Translations under genes and position numbers: made by a program
The notes under the pieces: generated by a model
What the model saw: only the letters and a program-made list of their open reading frames with translations
Told to the model about the DNA's origin: nothing
Databases searched by the model: none
Shown: in pieces, positions 32,132 to 41,590 of the stretch
Layout: every line of letters starts with the position of its first letter
Numbering within the stretch: position 1 is the first letter of the stretch
From: Litorilinea aerophila
GTDB lineage: Bacteria > Chloroflexota > Anaerolineae > Caldilineales > Caldilineaceae
Direction of reading: 5' to 3'
NCBI GenBank assembly: GCA_945897075.1
Contig: CAMDEX010000015.1
Span: 1-48,657 of the forward strand
Length of the DNA stretch: 48,657 bases

Positions 32132-32152
32132 GGTCGGACTACCAGTCCGACC
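32132..32152. repeat. AGTCGGACT-type hairpin at a convergent gene end
   Basis: GGTCGGACT (32132-32140) pairs exactly with AGTCCGACC (32144-32152), loop of three. A longer relative is at 47538-47564. Both stand between two converging genes. Confidence 0.65.
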
Positions 32153-32171
32153 TACGCCGGCTATTTTCACG

Positions 32172-33098
32172 TCAGGCGTCAACCATCTCCGCAAGCCGGG
32201 CCAGCGCCTGCCGCCCCTCTGCCGCAAAGCCGTGGTACTGGTTTTCCGCGCCCCAGACGACAGCCGCCAGCGCATAGAGGATGTGGCCGAGCAGCCGTTG
32301 GGCTTCTTCGGCGTGGGAGAAGACGTGGCCGTAGCCCGCGTCGAATGCCTCTGTCAGCGCCGGGCGCAGCAGCCACTCCCAGTTGGGGTAGCGGGTGAAG
32401 TCCGCCACCCGCACGTCCCAGTGGGCAAATTCAAAATCAATGACGCCTGCCCAACGACCATCCCCATCCACCAGCCAGTTGGCCGGGCCGTAGTCCCGGT
32501 GGCAGGGGAGTGGGCGCTCACCGGCAAAGGCCGCCAGCAGACCGCGTGCGCGTTCCACCAGGACCATTTCGTCCCCCGTCAGACAGCCAGCCCGCATCCC
32601 CCGTTCCAGCCAACCCTCCAACTCCGCCCCCACATACGCTTGCGCAGCGGTGAGCCGCTTGCCAGCCGGGCTGCCATCGCGCAGACAGGGGCCGAAGAAA
32701 TCGCCCGCGGCGCAGGTGTGCAGGGCCGCCAAAGCCTCTCCAGCCCGCCGCCAGACGGCCAACTCCTGCGCGGCGGGCAGCCGAACCTCCTCCAAAATCC
32801 GCCCCGGCAGGGCAGAGAGGAGCAGGGCCAGGGGTTCTGCGTCATGCGCAGCCAGCAGCCGGGGGGCAAAGCCGCCAAAAGCCGACGCCCACGCACGGTA
32901 GGCGTGGACTTCGTTGTGCCAGCCCGCCTGCTCCCGATGAATTTTGAGATAGTAGTCGCCCGACTCGGCGCGCAAACGCAGCGCGCCGGTGCGCTGGCCG
33001 GGGTGTTCCCGGCTGGAATCGGAGATCAGTTGGAGTGGCCCCAGAATGGCCTGACACCAGTCCAACAGACCCGTCAAGGGCGTGCGGCTCTCATCCAC
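32172..33098 (-). CDS. aminoglycoside phosphotransferase-family kinase
   Basis: A 308-residue protein with the APH/choline kinase fold. The catalytic loop CHRDYGPANWLV (Asp in HRD, Asn six residues on) and the VIDFE metal motif are clear. ALRLRAESGDYYLKIHRE carries the ATP lysine. Such kinases act on aminoglycosides, homoserine, choline or sugars, and the acceptor is unknown. The start is a GTG at 33098, six bases after the stop of the enolase-superfamily gene upstream on the same strand, so the two are cotranscribed. A small-metabolite kinase in the same catabolic route is more likely than drug resistance. Confidence 0.82.
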   Translation of the reverse strand: MDESRTPLTGLLDWCQAILGPLQLISDSSREHPGQRTGALRLRAESGDYYLKIHREQAGWHNEVHAYRAWASAFGGFAPRLLAAHDAEPLALLLSALPGRILEEVRLPAAQELAVWRRAGEALAALHTCAAGDFFGPCLRDGSPAGKRLTAAQAYVGAELEGWLERGMRAGCLTGDEMVLVERARGLLAAFAGERPLPCHRDYGPANWLVDGDGRWAGVIDFEFAHWDVRVADFTRYPNWEWLLRPALTEAFDAGYGHVFSHAEEAQRLLGHILYALAAVVWGAENQYHGFAAEGRQALARLAEMVDA

Positions 33099-33104
33099 GG
33101 CTCT

Positions 33105-34379
33105 TTACGCCTGTCCGATCCGGTCGCGCACAGGCCCCTTCTGTAGCCGGGCATAGAGATCGGCCCACGCAGGCGAGCCGTCGTCGTTCCAGATCTCCAG
33201 ACGAACGCCCGGCTCCTGGGCCGGGTCATTGCCCGCCATAAAGTGCGGCCAGCACTGGTCGCGCATATTGGCAAAGTGAACGGCGCGTCCGCCCGGCCAG
33301 ACCACCGAGAGAATGTGCCGTTCGTCGGGCATCTGGTAGGGCGGCTGCATTGTGTAGCGCGCCAGTGCCCCCTCGTTGACCTCCACGCCCAGCCCTGGCC
33401 CATCGGGGACTTTCAGATAGCCGCCCTGGATGGTCAGCGGCTGGGTAAGCAGGCTGTCGCTGTAATTGTTCAGACAGGTGATGGTGGGCCATTGGGCAAA
33501 GGGCAGCACAGCGCCCAGATGGGCAGAAAGCGCAGTGATCAGACCGACGCCCACCAGTTGCAGCCAGAAGGGTTTCTCAAACTCGGCGGCCAGCGCACCC
33601 TCGCGCAGGACACGCGAAACGCCACCGCCGATCACGAAACCGTCGCAGACCGCCTCGCGCACGGCAGTGGGGAAGGGCGGTTCGCCAAAATGGAGCGCGA
33701 TGGGGTGGGCCACTTTGCGGCGCAGCTCGCGCAATCCCTCCACATCCCGTTGCAGGATGGGGCCTTCGTAGATGGAGACCCGTTCGTAGCTGTCCAATTT
33801 CTGCAGGACGGGGGCGGCGTTGCCCACATTGAGCAGCATACTGTTCCAGTCCAGGTCCAGGCGGTAGTGGGGCGGCGTCACCGCGCTGATCGCCTCCACC
33901 TGGGCGTAGACGTCGATCCAAGGGCGGGCCTTGAATTTGTGGAAGATGTAGCCCTGGGCCAGCGCGTCCTGGGCTTCGCCGGCCAGGTCTTGCGGCCCCA
34001 TTTTTGTGTTCCACCAGGCGATGGGCGTCCACTCACGGATTTGGGGCAGGTTGAAGAGACGATGCACCGGCACGCCCAACGCCTTGCCCACCACGTCATA
34101 GAGCGCCATCTGCAAACCCGCGCCCAGGCTGTCGTCACCCAAGAAGTCCACTGGGTTGCGCCCCATCACCCGCCGCGGCCCGTCTTCCGGCACGCGCCCC
34201 CAGGTGTAATGGGGTAAGGTTTCGCCATAGCCAACAGTACCGTCATCGGTCGTCACACGGATAATCTCGACGATCTGCCATTGCCAGACGAGCAGAGCAT
34301 TCCAACGCTGCACGCGGGGCGTAAAGGGTACGCGCAGGGTGATGCGTTCGACATCTGCGATGCGGAGTGGGGGTTTCAT
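33105..34379 (-). CDS. enolase-superfamily enzyme, second copy
   Basis: A 424-residue enolase-superfamily protein distinct from the one at 26984. The N-terminal capping domain has VGYGETLPHYTWG and ALYDVVGKALGVPVHRLF. The barrel shows IFHKFKARPW (KxK), LDLDWNS (Asp), SIYEGPI (Glu) and LHFGEPP, with a further strand VIGGGVSRV. ATG 34379 follows AAAGGAA; the longer frame runs into a direct-repeat spacer. It is followed after six bases by the APH-type kinase. The pair could dehydrate a sugar acid and phosphorylate the product. Its metal-ligand set differs from the first copy, so a different substrate is likely. Confidence 0.8.
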   Translation of the reverse strand: MKPPLRIADVERITLRVPFTPRVQRWNALLVWQWQIVEIIRVTTDDGTVGYGETLPHYTWGRVPEDGPRRVMGRNPVDFLGDDSLGAGLQMALYDVVGKALGVPVHRLFNLPQIREWTPIAWWNTKMGPQDLAGEAQDALAQGYIFHKFKARPWIDVYAQVEAISAVTPPHYRLDLDWNSMLLNVGNAAPVLQKLDSYERVSIYEGPILQRDVEGLRELRRKVAHPIALHFGEPPFPTAVREAVCDGFVIGGGVSRVLREGALAAEFEKPFWLQLVGVGLITALSAHLGAVLPFAQWPTITCLNNYSDSLLTQPLTIQGGYLKVPDGPGLGVEVNEGALARYTMQPPYQMPDERHILSVVWPGGRAVHFANMRDQCWPHFMAGNDPAQEPGVRLEIWNDDGSPAWADLYARLQKGPVRDRIGQA

Positions 34380-34427
34380 TGTCGGTTTCCTTTGTTGCGT
34401 GGGTTGATTCGTGGGCAAGACCGCAGA

Positions 34428-34460
34428 CCGCTGACGGCGGAGCGCTGACGGCGGAGCGCT
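34428..34460. repeat. tandem 14-15-bp direct repeat in the leader of the second enolase-type gene
   Basis: The word GCTGACGGCGGAGC is repeated in tandem with a partial third copy. It lies between the promoter at 34489 and the start at 34379. The remainder of the 314-base gap 34380-34693 holds the two promoter elements only. Confidence 0.6.
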
Positions 34461-34488
34461 GAAACTGCCCGACGGTTGCGGTCCATTG

Positions 34489-34494
34489 ATTATA
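34489..34494 (-). promoter_or_regulatory. -10 element of the second enolase-type gene
   Basis: The minus strand reads TATAAT; the hexamer 17 bases upstream is GAGACC, a weak -35. The leader is about 105 bases and contains the tandem direct repeat. Confidence 0.45.
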
Positions 34495-34564
34495 CCACCT
34501 GTGGCCCGTTTGGTCTCGCGCCCGCCAAGTATCATCAGTGAAATCCACATCTGTTACGAGGCGG

Positions 34565-34593
34565 TTGACGAAACGACAAAAAAAGGGCATGAT
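34565..34593 (+). promoter_or_regulatory. promoter-like repeat upstream of the ThuA gene
   Basis: TTGACG (34565-34570), 17 bases, CATGAT (34588-34593), almost the same text as 31418-31446. Leader to the ThuA start is about 95 bases. Confidence 0.5.
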
Positions 34594-34693
34594 TGCGGGA
34601 ATCGGCCACGCGATCTCTCGAATATCCCTGGCCGCCTGACCGATTCCCGGAATCAGACAATCCGACCCCCACCCACCACCCGAGGAGCTTCCC

Positions 34694-35455
34694 ATGCCCA
34701 ACAAAGCCACCGCCTTCGCCCTGATCGGTGACCGCTACCACAATTCCGACTACATCCGCACTGCCCTGCGCCGCACGCTGGTACAGGGGCTGGGCCTGAC
34801 GATTGATTTTACCGACGATGTGAATCTGCTCAACGCCGAGAATCTGAGCGGATACCGTCTGTTGCTTCTCTTCCGGGACGGGATGATCTGGCCCAATGGC
34901 TACGGCGATACTGCGTTTTGGAACGGGCGGGCCGATGTGGTACACATCACCAGCGACCCGGCCCTGCCCGCACTGGAAACCCGTATGGAGTATTGGATGA
35001 CAGCGGCCCAGGGCCAGGCGATCCGCGCCTTTGTGGAGGGGGGCGGCAGCGCGCTGCTCATGCACAATGTGACCTATATTGCCACGGAAAACGCCGATTT
35101 CCGTCATACGCTGGGTGCGGCCACGCAAGGCCACCCGCCCGTGCGCGCCTTCAAAGTGGAGATCAGCAACCGGGCACACCCGATTATGCAAGGGGCCAGC
35201 GATTTTGTGGTCACCGACGAGCAGCACTATATGACTTACGACAGCGACCCGGCACACGTCCTCATGCGCAGCATCAACGAGGATGGGTTGACCTTCAAAG
35301 AGTTGGGGACTTCCTGCGAGGCGGGCTGGGCCTATGACTACGGCCAGGGCCGCGTCTGCTATCTGGCGCCGGGCCACACGATCCCCGCGCTGTGGAACCC
35401 GGTCTATGTAGGCATCCAACAGAATGCGGTGCGCTGGCTGCTGCGCCAGATATGA
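34694..35455 (+). CDS. ThuA-like protein
   Basis: A 253-residue protein with the ThuA/glutamine-amidotransferase-like fold: FRDGMIWPN, a glycine-rich FVEGGGSALLMHN turn, and VGHTIPALWNPVYVG-type C-terminus (read GHTIPALWNP). ThuA proteins take part in trehalose or ketosugar use and often sit with Gfo/Idh/MocA dehydrogenases, one of which is 3.4 kb away. ATG 34694 follows GAGGAG. It is the first gene of a short plus-strand run with the ABM-like and methyltransferase genes. Confidence 0.78.
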   Translation: MPNKATAFALIGDRYHNSDYIRTALRRTLVQGLGLTIDFTDDVNLLNAENLSGYRLLLLFRDGMIWPNGYGDTAFWNGRADVVHITSDPALPALETRMEYWMTAAQGQAIRAFVEGGGSALLMHNVTYIATENADFRHTLGAATQGHPPVRAFKVEISNRAHPIMQGASDFVVTDEQHYMTYDSDPAHVLMRSINEDGLTFKELGTSCEAGWAYDYGQGRVCYLAPGHTIPALWNPVYVGIQQNAVRWLLRQI

Positions 35456-35499
35456 GAATTACAAAATGAATACAAAATGCTTAAGAAGGGAGACGAGGG

Positions 35500-35820
35500 A
35501 TGATTCTACTACAAATCTACTTTACGATTGCGGACGAACAGGGCGCTGCGTTTGAAGCGATGTTCACCGACGCCTATGTGCCGGCGCTGGCAAAGCAGCC
35601 GGGCTTTGTCGGGGCTACCCTGCTGCGTCTCTTTCCGCCCGCTGTGGCGCGGGAGATCGGCGCGGCAGAGACCCCTTTCAACTACCAGATGGAATTGCGT
35701 TTCGACACGGAAGCCAACCGCCGCCTGTGGGCGGCCAGTGCCGAACACAGCGTCGTCTGGCCGCTGGCCCAAGCGTTGGCAAGCGCGGTGGCCTGGCGCG
35801 GCTACGATGTGGTGGGGTGA
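35500..35820 (+). CDS. dimeric alpha-beta barrel (ABM-like) small protein
   Basis: A 106-residue protein: ILLQIYFTIADEQGAAFEAMF, PGFVGATLLRLFP, YQMELRFDTEANRRLWAAS. The strand-helix-strand pattern fits the antibiotic biosynthesis monooxygenase/DUF4286-type ferredoxin-like fold. The function is not inferable; such proteins may be isomerases or oxygenases for small aromatic or sugar metabolites. GGGAGACGAGGG precedes ATG 35500. Its stop overlaps the next start in a GTGA arrangement. Confidence 0.6.
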   Translation: MILLQIYFTIADEQGAAFEAMFTDAYVPALAKQPGFVGATLLRLFPPAVAREIGAAETPFNYQMELRFDTEANRRLWAASAEHSVVWPLAQALASAVAWRGYDVVG

Positions 35821-36479
35821 TCGGTTTGAGCGCCACCTACTATACCGATCTGGCCGTGGCTTATCTGCGCGGCCAGACGGGTCTGGCCGATAGCCATCTC
35901 CTCCAGCCGGACGAGTTGGCGACGCTTCTGGCTGCGGGTGAGGAGGCCGGTCTGCCTCTCCACTACTTCAAACGCACAATGGCGCTGGCCCGTGTGCGGT
36001 GGGCGCTGAGCGTCCTGCGTGGGGTGCAGCCGGCTTCTCTATTGGATGTGGGCAGCGGGCGGGGCACTTTTCTCTGGCCGCTGCTCGACGCCTTTCCCAA
36101 TCTGCCTGTCACCGCCATTGACGCGGATCCCCAACGGGCCACGCTCCTGGCCGCGGTGCAACGGGGCGGGGTGGAGCGGCTCACCGCCCACGGCCTCAAT
36201 GCCACCCATCTGCCCTTCCCCGACAACAGCTTCGATGCAGTCACCCTCTTGGAGGTGTTGGAACACATCCCCGACGCGCAGACTGCCCTGGCAGAGGCCG
36301 TGCGCGTCTGCCGTCGCGCCCTGCTACTCAGCGTCCCTTCCCGCCCGGACGACAACCCGGAGCATATCCATCTCTTTGACGAAGAAAGTCTACGCCGGAT
36401 GCTTGCCCTCTGCGGGGTGACGCGGGTAAAATGCAGCGGTGTACCGGGTCATTGGACGGCGCTGGCCCACAAAGAGTGA
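35817..36479 (+). CDS. class I SAM-dependent methyltransferase
   Basis: A 220-residue protein with methyltransferase motif I LLDVGSGRGTF, AIDADPQRA (acidic residue binding the ribose), a motif II-like HLPFPDNSFDAVTLLEVLEHIPD and a post-motif RALLLSVPS. The motif order and spacing fit the class I fold. The start used here is the GTG at 35817, inside a GTGA overlap with the previous gene; TTG 35826 is an alternative. The acceptor is unknown; small-molecule methylation is as likely as any. Confidence 0.78.
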   Translation: MIGLSATYYTDLAVAYLRGQTGLADSHLLQPDELATLLAAGEEAGLPLHYFKRTMALARVRWALSVLRGVQPASLLDVGSGRGTFLWPLLDAFPNLPVTAIDADPQRATLLAAVQRGGVERLTAHGLNATHLPFPDNSFDAVTLLEVLEHIPDAQTALAEAVRVCRRALLLSVPSRPDDNPEHIHLFDEESLRRMLALCGVTRVKCSGVPGHWTALAHKE

Positions 36480-36510
36480 ACGGCAGATCAGTCTGTAGGA
36501 GGATGGCGAT

Positions 36511-36963
36511 TCACGCCGACCCAGATGGCGCGTGCGGAAAGGCATCGGGCAGGTCCGCACGCTGGGGGATCTCGTATCCTCGATAGGCGAGAAGGGCAAG
36601 GGCGTGGGCGCGGCGCAGCATAGACCGTTGATACTCGTCCAGCAGGTGCGTTTGTTCTGTCCTTTCGGCCGCGGTGAGTGGGCGCGCTCCCGCCGCGTGG
36701 TTGAGTTGGTGCAGGCGGCGTTGTCGCGCCGGCGACAGGGAAGATTCTCTGGCTACCCACAACGCGGCATCATTGAACATCCCCATCGCCTCCAACTCAT
36801 CCTTGAGTTCAGTTGGCAGATCAGGCGGAACACCCAACGCGACGTTGAGTGCGCTTGGCAAAATGTCATCCACGGAGCGGTAGGTCAACTGGGCGGTGCG
36901 TTGCAACCGGCGATAGATCGGTTCCGACACTTCCACGCTGACTGTCTGAAGCTGTTCAGCCAT
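36511..36963 (-). CDS. small helical protein, possibly antitoxin-like
   Basis: A 150-residue protein with no recognised catalytic motif. The N-terminus VSVEVSEPIYRRLQRTAQLT looks like a ribbon-helix-helix start; the C-terminus has a helical stretch with many Leu and Arg (LDEYQRSMLRRAHALALLAYRG). GAGGAAACA precedes ATG 36963. It is divergent from the HNH-RNA ligase gene, with a shared 109-base region that has a CGCTCAC/GTGAGCG dyad. A DNA-binding or toxin-antitoxin role is only an inference from the fold. Confidence 0.5.
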   Translation of the reverse strand: MAEQLQTVSVEVSEPIYRRLQRTAQLTYRSVDDILPSALNVALGVPPDLPTELKDELEAMGMFNDAALWVARESSLSPARQRRLHQLNHAAGARPLTAAERTEQTHLLDEYQRSMLRRAHALALLAYRGYEIPQRADLPDAFPHAPSGSA

Positions 36964-37000
36964 TGTTTCCTCGCATTCTACTCTGGTGCTTTCCCCCAAT

Positions 37001-37030
37001 CGCTCACAAGTAGCGGGTGAGCGTTATTAT
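37001..37030. promoter_or_regulatory. dyad and -10 element before the HNH-RNA ligase gene
   Basis: CGCTCAC (37001-37007) and GTGAGCG (37017-37023) form a perfect 7-bp dyad. TATTAT at 37025-37030 is a candidate -10 for the plus-strand gene, and the dyad overlaps its -35 position, as in an operator. No -35 motif is clear. Confidence 0.4.
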
Positions 37031-37072
37031 ATCGTCAAACCGGCTTCGAGTAAACAGAAGGAGGAGAATTGT

Positions 37073-38167
37073 ATGCAACACAAACAGAGCGAATCTTCCC
37101 TCCTCCTCAGCCGCGACGACTTCCGCAGCCGGGTCTTTGACCGGGATGGGGAAAGGTGTGTCATCTGCGCCGCGCCGGGGGTGGACGCCCACCACATCAC
37201 CGAGCGGCGGCTTTTTCCCGATGGCGGCTACTATCTGGAGAACGGGGCCACCCTTTGCGCCGACTGCCATCTGCGGGCCGAGATGACCACCCTTTCCTGC
37301 GACGAGATTCGGGCAGCCGCGGGCATCACCGCTGTCGTCCTGCCACCCCATCTCTATAGCGATGCGCGCTATGACAAATGGGGCAACATCCTCCTGCCCA
37401 ACGGCACGCGGCTGCGCGGTGAACTCTTCTACGACGGCTCGGTGCAGAAAATTCTGGGCGATGGCAGCGTGCTGGGCCTCTTCACCGACCGGGTGCGCTA
37501 CCCCCGCACCTATCACCTGCCCTGGTCGCCCGGCCGCAGCGACGATGACCGGGTCTTGCCCGACACCCGCGATTTTGAAGGGCAGCGGGTGATTGTCACG
37601 GTGAAGATGGACGGCGAGCAGACGACGATGTATCCCGACTATCTTCACGCGCGCGCGCTGGAGTGGACGGGCCATCCTTCCCGTTCCTGGGTTGCCAACC
37701 TGCACGGTCAGATGGGGTGGAAGATTCCCCCCGGTTGGCGGGTCTGCGGCGAAAACATCTACGCCGCGCACAGCATTCACTACCGCCATCTGCGCGCCTA
37801 TTTTCAAGTTTTCTCCATCTGGAACGAACGCAACATCTGTCTGGGCTGGGACGAGACCACCGAGTGGGTCGCGCTGCTTGAACTGCCCAGCGTGCCCGTG
37901 CTGTACGACGGGCTGTGGGACGAAGTGCGCATCCGCTCCCTGGCCGCCCCCACTTTCAACGGTGATGCGATGGAGGGCTATGTGGTGCGTCTGGCCGCGG
38001 GCTTCCCCTACGCCGCCTTTCGCCACAGCGTCGCCAAATATGTGCGCGCCGACCACATCAGCACCCGCACCCACTGGTTTCACGGCCAGCCGGTGACGCC
38101 CAATCAGCTTCAGCCAGACGCATCGTCCGTTGCGCCAACAGATTCAACCGTCCGTTGCGTGTCGTGA
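37073..38167 (+). CDS. HNH endonuclease fused to RNA ligase domain
   Basis: A 364-residue two-domain protein. Residues 1-70 hold an HNH nuclease with a zinc site: CVIC (29-32), AHHITERR (40-41), YYLENGATLCADC (62-65). Residues 140-325 show RNA/DNA ligase motifs: KMDGEQ (K178, the nucleotidyl lysine; D180, G181), VCGENIYA (motif III, E227), YFQVFSIW (motif IIIa), MEGYVVRL (motif IV, 301-307) and VAKYVR (motif V, K322). Such a ligase seals RNA or nicked ends through a covalent nucleotide intermediate. Fusion of an HNH cutter and a ligase in one chain suggests cut-and-reseal activity on nucleic acid. GGAGGAG precedes ATG 37073. I know of no named system with this exact architecture. Confidence 0.8.
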   Translation: MQHKQSESSLLLSRDDFRSRVFDRDGERCVICAAPGVDAHHITERRLFPDGGYYLENGATLCADCHLRAEMTTLSCDEIRAAAGITAVVLPPHLYSDARYDKWGNILLPNGTRLRGELFYDGSVQKILGDGSVLGLFTDRVRYPRTYHLPWSPGRSDDDRVLPDTRDFEGQRVIVTVKMDGEQTTMYPDYLHARALEWTGHPSRSWVANLHGQMGWKIPPGWRVCGENIYAAHSIHYRHLRAYFQVFSIWNERNICLGWDETTEWVALLELPSVPVLYDGLWDEVRIRSLAAPTFNGDAMEGYVVRLAAGFPYAAFRHSVAKYVRADHISTRTHWFHGQPVTPNQLQPDASSVAPTDSTVRCVS

Positions 38168-38210
38168 CAATCCGCAAATTTGGCAATCTCTCTGCCCTCC
38201 GCCAGCGACT

Positions 38211-39461
<1,251 letters not shown>

Positions 39462-39562
39462 AGGGGGATGGCTCCTCTGGTATTTGGGTATTGGGTATTC
39501 CGGCAGTGGCAAAGCTCTAGTCTTTGATTGTACCTGCACTTTCGGCGGCTGGCGAAATGGTG

Positions 39563-39568
39563 TATGAT
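39563..39568 (+). promoter_or_regulatory. candidate -10 for the small gene at 39622
   Basis: TATGAT at 39563-39568 lies about 50 bases before the start. The -35 candidate 17 bases upstream (TTTCGG) is weak. Confidence 0.3.
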
Positions 39569-39621
39569 TGGCAACAACGATTTTGAGCTTTGCAGGAGTG
39601 GAGACGAAGCGAGGTATCCGA

Positions 39622-39915
39622 ATGATAACACAGGAAGCTCTGACAGCCGTGCGCTACGTTGTCAATAGCGATGGGGATCGCACAGATGTGGTGATCCCCT
39701 GGAATACGTGGAGGGAAATTCTCACTGCCTGGCAGACAACGATTGAGGGGTTAGAGAACCGCGAGAATACCGCGATCCCATCGGAATGGTTGGATCGACA
39801 TGAAAGTGATTTTTTCAACGAACACGCGGGCCGCTCCGATATGGACGCATTCCGACAGATACTTAATCGAGAAGGCGGTGAAGCCCCGCGCCCTGGCGAT
39901 GAACTGCCGGAGTGA
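39622..39915 (+). CDS. small antitoxin-like protein
   Basis: A 97-residue protein: AVRYVVNSDGDRTDVVIPWNTWREILTAWQ then an acidic tail (HESDFFNEHAG). The opening resembles Phd/antitoxin-type N-termini (a strand pair followed by a helix with VVIPW). GAGG lies 8 bases before ATG 39622. No matching toxin gene follows; the next gene is ffh. The acidic C-terminus would fit a neutralising tail. The function call is weak. Confidence 0.5.
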   Translation: MITQEALTAVRYVVNSDGDRTDVVIPWNTWREILTAWQTTIEGLENRENTAIPSEWLDRHESDFFNEHAGRSDMDAFRQILNREGGEAPRPGDELPE

Positions 39916-39958
39916 GAGTGAAGCGGGAAGAGCGACCTTCCCGGAAGGTACACATAAT

Positions 39959-39987
39959 TTGACCAGTAGCCCATTGTCGAGTAGAAT
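39959..39987 (+). promoter_or_regulatory. sigma-70 promoter of the ffh operon
   Basis: TTGACC (39959-39964), 17 bases, TAGAAT (39982-39987): five of six matches in each hexamer at optimal spacing. The leader to the GTG at 40060 is about 66 bases. A short ACCTTCCCGGAAGGT palindrome precedes it at about 39935. Confidence 0.65.
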
Positions 39988-40059
39988 AATTGTTCGGCGC
40001 GGGTGAGGAAATGGCGCGCCTGCAACCGGAAATTGCATTCACTGAGCAGGAACTGATTC

Positions 40060-41448
40060 GTGTTTGAAAGTCTGTCCGACAAACTCCAGGCCGTCTTTTC
40101 CCAGCTTGCCACACGGGGCAAGCTCTCGGAAGCCGACGTCAACGCCGCGCTGCGCGAGGTACGTCTGGCCCTGCTGGAGGCGGACGTCAACTTCAAGGTT
40201 GTCAAGGATTTTATCGGGCGCATCAAAGAGCGGGCCGTCGGCATTGAAGTCATGGACAGCCTGACCCCGGCGCAGCAGGTCGTCAAGATCGTCAACGACG
40301 AACTGATCACGCTGTTGGGCAAACCCGCCCCGCTCAACCTCTCTGGCCCGCCACCGACTGTGATTATGCTGGTCGGTTTGCAGGGCGCAGGCAAGACGAC
40401 GATGGCCGGCAAGTTGGCCCTGCGTCTGCGCAAACAGGGACAGCGCCCGCTGCTCGTGGCCGCCGATATCTACCGGCCTGCCGCCATCCAGCAATTGGAA
40501 ATTTTGGGCCGCCAGATCGAAATCCCTGTCTACAGTGAGGGTCTCGATGTGCCGCCCGCCACCATCGCGCGCAACGCCATCCGCTTGGCGAAAGAAAAGG
40601 CCTACACCGTCATCATTTTGGACACGGCGGGTCGCTTGCAGATTGACGAAGCGATGATGCAGGAGTTGGAGCAGGTGCGTCTGGTCAGCCGCCCGGCGGA
40701 TGTGCTGCTGGTGGTGGACGCCATGACCGGGCAAGAGGCTGTGCATGTGGCCCAGGGCTTCCACGCCCGTGTGCCCACCACCGGCCTGATTATGACGAAG
40801 ATTGACGGAGATGCGCGCGGCGGCGCTGCGCTCAGCATCCGTGAAGTGACCGGTGTGCCCATTAAATTCCTGGGCACCAGTGAAAAGCTCGACGGTCTGG
40901 AACCCTTCCAACCAGACCGGATGGCCAGCCGCATTTTGGGTATGGGGGACATCCTCACCCTCATTGAGCGGGCACAGGAAAATATCAGCGAAGAAGACGC
41001 ATCCGCCATGGAGGAACGACTCGCCAGCGGCCAGTTCGACTTCGAGGATTTCCTGGACCAGCTTCGCCAGATCAAACGGCTCGGTTCGGTCACCGATCTC
41101 TTGAAGATGATCCCTGGGATGAGCCAGATTGCCAAAGATGTGGACCCCCAGGAAGCCACCAAAAACCTCAAAATGGTGGAAGCGATCATCAGCAGTATGA
41201 CGATCCACGAGCGCCAGAACCCCCACGTACTCAACGGCAGCCGCCGGCGGCGCATTGCCACCGGCAGCGGCACAACCGTCAACGACGTCAATCAGCTTGT
41301 CAAGCAGTTCAAGGACATGCAAAAGATGATGAAACAGATGGGTGTGATGGGCGGCATGCGCAAGAAGAAGAGAGGGCGCAAGGGTGGCCGCCGCGAAGGT
41401 GCCGGCATGTTCGGCGGCAATTTCATGGATATGTTTGGTGGACGCTAA
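40060..41448 (+). CDS. ffh: signal recognition particle protein Ffh
   Basis: A 462-residue SRP54-type GTPase that binds signal sequences at the ribosome and hands them to FtsY. The N domain (LSDKLQAVFSQLATRGKLSE) is followed by the G domain: GLQGAGKTTMAGKLA (P-loop), DTAGRLQIDEAMMQEL (G3), TKIDGDARGG (G4). The M domain has many methionines (KMIPGMSQI, KMMKQMGVMGGM) for signal-peptide and 4.5S RNA contact. Start is GTG 40060, with AGCAGGAAC upstream. No 4.5S RNA gene was found in the window. rpsP, a KH protein and rimM follow. Confidence 0.95.
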   Translation: MFESLSDKLQAVFSQLATRGKLSEADVNAALREVRLALLEADVNFKVVKDFIGRIKERAVGIEVMDSLTPAQQVVKIVNDELITLLGKPAPLNLSGPPPTVIMLVGLQGAGKTTMAGKLALRLRKQGQRPLLVAADIYRPAAIQQLEILGRQIEIPVYSEGLDVPPATIARNAIRLAKEKAYTVIILDTAGRLQIDEAMMQELEQVRLVSRPADVLLVVDAMTGQEAVHVAQGFHARVPTTGLIMTKIDGDARGGAALSIREVTGVPIKFLGTSEKLDGLEPFQPDRMASRILGMGDILTLIERAQENISEEDASAMEERLASGQFDFEDFLDQLRQIKRLGSVTDLLKMIPGMSQIAKDVDPQEATKNLKMVEAIISSMTIHERQNPHVLNGSRRRRIATGSGTTVNDVNQLVKQFKDMQKMMKQMGVMGGMRKKKRGRKGGRREGAGMFGGNFMDMFGGR

Positions 41449-41453
41449 CGAGG

Positions 41454-41538
41454 ACAGTAATCAGTAGTACTGTCCTACTGATTACTGATTACCGATTACT
41501 GCCCTACTGATTACTGTATTACTGATTACTGTCCTACT
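41454..41538. repeat. simple-word repeat (CTGATTACTG words)
   Basis: About six CTGATTACTG-type words, some inverted (CAGTAATCAGTAG at the left), fill the gap between ffh and rpsP. Same word as at 43114-43138. Confidence 0.75.
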
Positions 41539-41590
41539 AAAATCTCCGGCTGTTTGGCCGGATCATTGATTCACAAGGAGTGAAGAGCCA

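Noticed and set aside
39916-40059. 4.5S RNA gene next to ffh
   Set aside because: No GGAA-loop hairpin typical of SRP RNA could be recognised in the gap; only the promoter and a short palindrome are seen.
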